Part shown: one piece after another, positions 62,574 through 64,000 of the stretch
Numbering within the stretch: position 1 is the first letter of the stretch
Layout: the number at the start of each line of letters is the position of its first letter
From: Catalinimonas alkaloidigena
GTDB taxonomy: Bacteria; Bacteroidota; Bacteroidia; Cytophagales; Flexibacteraceae
Length of the DNA: 64,000 bases
Assembly (NCBI RefSeq): GCF_900100765.1
Contig: NZ_FNFO01000011.1
Span: forward strand, 248,001-312,000
Direction: 5' to 3'
Notes under the pieces: generated by a model
Seen by the model: only the letters and a program-made list of their open reading frames with translations
Databases searched by the model: none
What the model was told of the DNA's origin: nothing
Program-made: the position numbers and the translations under genes

Positions 62574-62581
62574 TAAATTTG
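62574..62581 (+). promoter_or_regulatory. -7 box of XRE regulator gene
   Basis: TAAATTTG matches TAnnTTTG, 66 bp before the ATG. The palindrome occupies the expected -33 area, so binding there would block the promoter. Confidence 0.45.
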
Positions 62582-62647
62582 GCAGGAAACTTTCCCCGGC
62601 GAATCGTCGTCACGGCGGTCCGTCGCAACGGCGCAATATAACTGAAT

Positions 62648-63595
62648 ATGAGTCTACTGCGGGCTAACCTCCGTTTTCTTCGTAAGCAACACAAACTCAC
62701 GCAGCAGAAGCTGGCGGACCGAATCGGCATCAAGCGGTCGTTGCTGGGCGCTTACGAAGAAGGGCGCGCCGAACCGCGCGAGGAGTACGTGGCGCGGATG
62801 GCCGAGGTGTTCGGAGTGGACTTCGTGCAACTGATGACCCGCGACCTGACGGGTGGGAATCCGCCGCCGTTGCCGGGCAGTGTGCCGACGCGTCACCACG
62901 ACGATGCCCATCGGTCGCACCACGCCGCGCCCGTCCGAAACATGCCCGCCCCTCCGAAGCCATCGCCGACGACTTATACCGCCGTTAAACCTGCTCCGCC
63001 AAAACCTGAGCCGGCAGCACCGACGCCCCGGTCCGATAACGGCGTGGCCGTTGCCTCTCCCAAACCCGCCGCTTCCGGCACCAATCGCTACGCCGAAGGG
63101 CGCGAAATCCGCATGCTGTCGGTTACGGTCGATGCCCAACAACGGCAGCAGATCGAGCTGGTGCCGCAGGCGCAACTTCGGGCGTACGAAACGCAATACG
63201 CCGATCCGGCTTTTCTGGAAGGATTGCCCAAAATGCAACTCCCGTCGCTTGAAGGAGGCGACGTGTACCGGGCGTTTGAGTTGGATGCGGTGGTGGTGGT
63301 GGGGCGCTACGTGCGCAACTGGTATTCGCTACAGGCCAAGCCGTACGTGCTGCTGACGCGGGGCGGGCGCGTACACCAGGCGGTGCTCGACAATCAGATT
63401 GCCGAAACGGGCTGTGTGCAGGTGGGAAACGAGGCGACGCCGGTCGAGTCGATCCTGGAAATCTGGGAGCCGGTGCGCTGGATCAGCGACCGCCCTCCGG
63501 TGTCGGCCGAGGCGGGGCAGCCGCTTTCGGTGGCCGAACTCACGCAACTGGTGCGGCAACTGCAGGCCGACGTGGAGCGACTCAAGCGCCGCTAG
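62648..63595 (+). CDS. XRE-family regulator with degenerate S24-like domain
   Basis: 315 residues. N-terminal HTH (about 3-62: LLRANLRFLRKQHKLTQQKL, then ADRIGIKRSLLGAYEEGRAE). A Pro/Ala/Lys-rich linker (about 75-145) leads to a domain aligned with LexA/CI-type S24 peptidases as found in Bacteroidota regulators: YADPAFLEGLPKMQLPSLEG, VYRAFELD, VVVVGRYVRNWYSLQ and ILEIWEPVRW. The usual GDSMLP segment that carries the catalytic Ser is missing between FELD and AVVVV, and the Lys position reads VHQAVLD. It therefore probably cannot autocleave. It likely represses its own promoter through the palindrome at 62545-62569. A C-terminal coiled coil (VAELTQLVRQLQADVERLKR) may dimerise. Confidence 0.85.
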   Translation: MSLLRANLRFLRKQHKLTQQKLADRIGIKRSLLGAYEEGRAEPREEYVARMAEVFGVDFVQLMTRDLTGGNPPPLPGSVPTRHHDDAHRSHHAAPVRNMPAPPKPSPTTYTAVKPAPPKPEPAAPTPRSDNGVAVASPKPAASGTNRYAEGREIRMLSVTVDAQQRQQIELVPQAQLRAYETQYADPAFLEGLPKMQLPSLEGGDVYRAFELDAVVVVGRYVRNWYSLQAKPYVLLTRGGRVHQAVLDNQIAETGCVQVGNEATPVESILEIWEPVRWISDRPPVSAEAGQPLSVAELTQLVRQLQADVERLKRR

Positions 63596-63801
63596 TCGAA
63601 ACTGAACAGCGAGTGCTGCGTGCCGCCTTCGCGTTTGGTTCGGGTGGCCGTTTCGGCTTCGGCTTTCAGCGCTTTTTGCCCCGCCAGGCGGTTTTCCAGC
63701 TTTCGAAATTCAGCCTGATACGCCTCCCATTCGGTGAGCGGAATTTGTACGGCGATGCGCTCGCCGTCGGCGTTGGTTACATACTGCAGGTGTAGGTCCA
63801 T
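63592..63801 (-). CDS. Small antitoxin-like protein
   Basis: 69 residues. MDLHLQYVTNADGERIAVQI (1-20) then PLTEWEAYQAEFRKLENRL (21-39) and a Lys/Arg/Thr-rich tail ending LFSFD. The beta-strand then helix opening resembles Phd/RelB-like antitoxins (x-QYVTDxxGExxAVxIPxxEWE), common as solitary or paired genes in Bacteroidota. No toxin gene is adjacent within the window. ATG 63801 is preferred; longer starts add unlike sequence. It overlaps the end of the XRE gene by 4 bp tail to tail. Confidence 0.6.
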   Translation of the reverse strand: MDLHLQYVTNADGERIAVQIPLTEWEAYQAEFRKLENRLAGQKALKAEAETATRTKREGGTQHSLFSFD

Positions 63802-63937
63802 GGGGGTATAAACTAAGTCGTCCTTCGAAAGTAGGGAAGTTTTCGGGCGTGTGCCAAGTTCCGGGCGCAAAAAAGCCATGCTTTTGCGATCTGGCGAAGT
63901 TTTTGCTCTGGGCAAGTCAACCTCTACTCCCTTCGCC

Positions 63938-64000
63938 ATGCGCCCCATCTTCTACGTGTTACTCGTCTTTATGGCGTGCGGCTTTGGGAGCTGCACCCGT
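63938..64000 (+). CDS. Start of a lipoprotein gene, continues beyond window
   Basis: Only 21 codons are present: a hydrophobic signal (MRPIFYVLLVFMACGFGSCT) with a lipobox-like FGSC. The rest lies beyond the right edge. The product cannot be identified. Confidence 0.5.
   Translation, partial: MRPIFYVLLVFMACGFGSCTR

Noticed and set aside
1-64000. tRNA, rRNA, CRISPR array, prophage or insertion sequence
   Set aside because: Looked for cloverleaf and GGTTCGAATCC-like sequences, regularly spaced repeats and transposase or integrase motifs by eye; none found. Dedicated searches were not possible.

Overview
The window looks like chromosomal DNA of a GC-rich member of the Bacteroidota, most likely a Cytophagales-type organism. 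The signs are several secreted proteins with type IX secretion system (T9SS) C-terminal sorting domains (16899-19088, 20443-23925, 56903-60361), one gliding-motility-type C-terminal domain (54544-56640), -7 boxes of the Bacteroidota form TAnnTTTG, and leaders without obvious Shine-Dalgarno sequences. No rRNA, tRNA, CRISPR array, phage module or transposase was recognised. Most of the window is metabolic and secreted-protein coding sequence in short transcription units separated by intrinsic terminators.

Region by region. 1-5453: a truncated alkaline phosphatase lipoprotein, a DUF1801 protein, a two-gene molybdenum hydroxylase (IorB/IorA-like) and a luciferase-like flavin oxidoreductase. 5454-8551: an accessory patch, mostly AT-rich, with palindromic repeats, a YcxB-like membrane protein, a nitrilase-family amidohydrolase, a HEPN-domain gene overlapping an unrecognised partner, and a DUF433/DUF5615 toxin-antitoxin pair bracketed by a 24-bp imperfect direct repeat that copies the end of the next gene. 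8552-12013: icmF, the fused isobutyryl-CoA mutase. 12201-13881: tandem outer-membrane beta-barrel paralogues, the second frameshifted and followed by a 3' remnant of another barrel gene. 13956-16430: an MBL-fold hydrolase, a small secreted protein, DUF1622, and an HPP-family gene broken by one base. 16899-31594: a rhamnogalacturonan lyase, an aldo/keto reductase, a very large phytase-like/GDPD protein, pta-ackA for acetate/acetyl-CoA interconversion, a DUF1593 protein and a GH78-like rhamnosidase. 31663-45988: DoxX, acetyltransferases, group III truncated haemoglobin, Tex, a sulfotransferase, an FUSC-family membrane protein, a zinc metallopeptidase, an acyl-CoA dehydrogenase, AraC and WYL regulators and an MFS transporter. 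46375-54276: three exported Gfo/Idh/MocA oxidoreductases, with a YjbR protein, a membrane-anchored unknown, a leucyl aminopeptidase and a PH-domain protein between them. 54544-64000: two large T9SS cargo proteins, a GH16 glucanase, an SpmA/SpmB-type fused membrane protein, an XRE regulator with a degenerate S24 domain next to a perfect palindrome, a small antitoxin-like protein and the start of a lipoprotein.

Taken together the genes suggest an aerobic or microaerobic heterotroph that degrades plant or algal polysaccharide (PL11, GH78, GH16, secreted sugar oxidoreductases) and has acetate overflow or assimilation and B12-dependent branched acyl-CoA metabolism. The best candidates for undescribed biology are the HEPN gene plus partner (7082-7863), the direct-repeat-bracketed toxin-antitoxin insertion, the S24-degenerate regulator with its palindrome, the phytase-like protein that appears to enclose a permuted GDPD domain, and a family of intergenic repeats shared by the pta-ackA and DUF1593-GH78 junctions.
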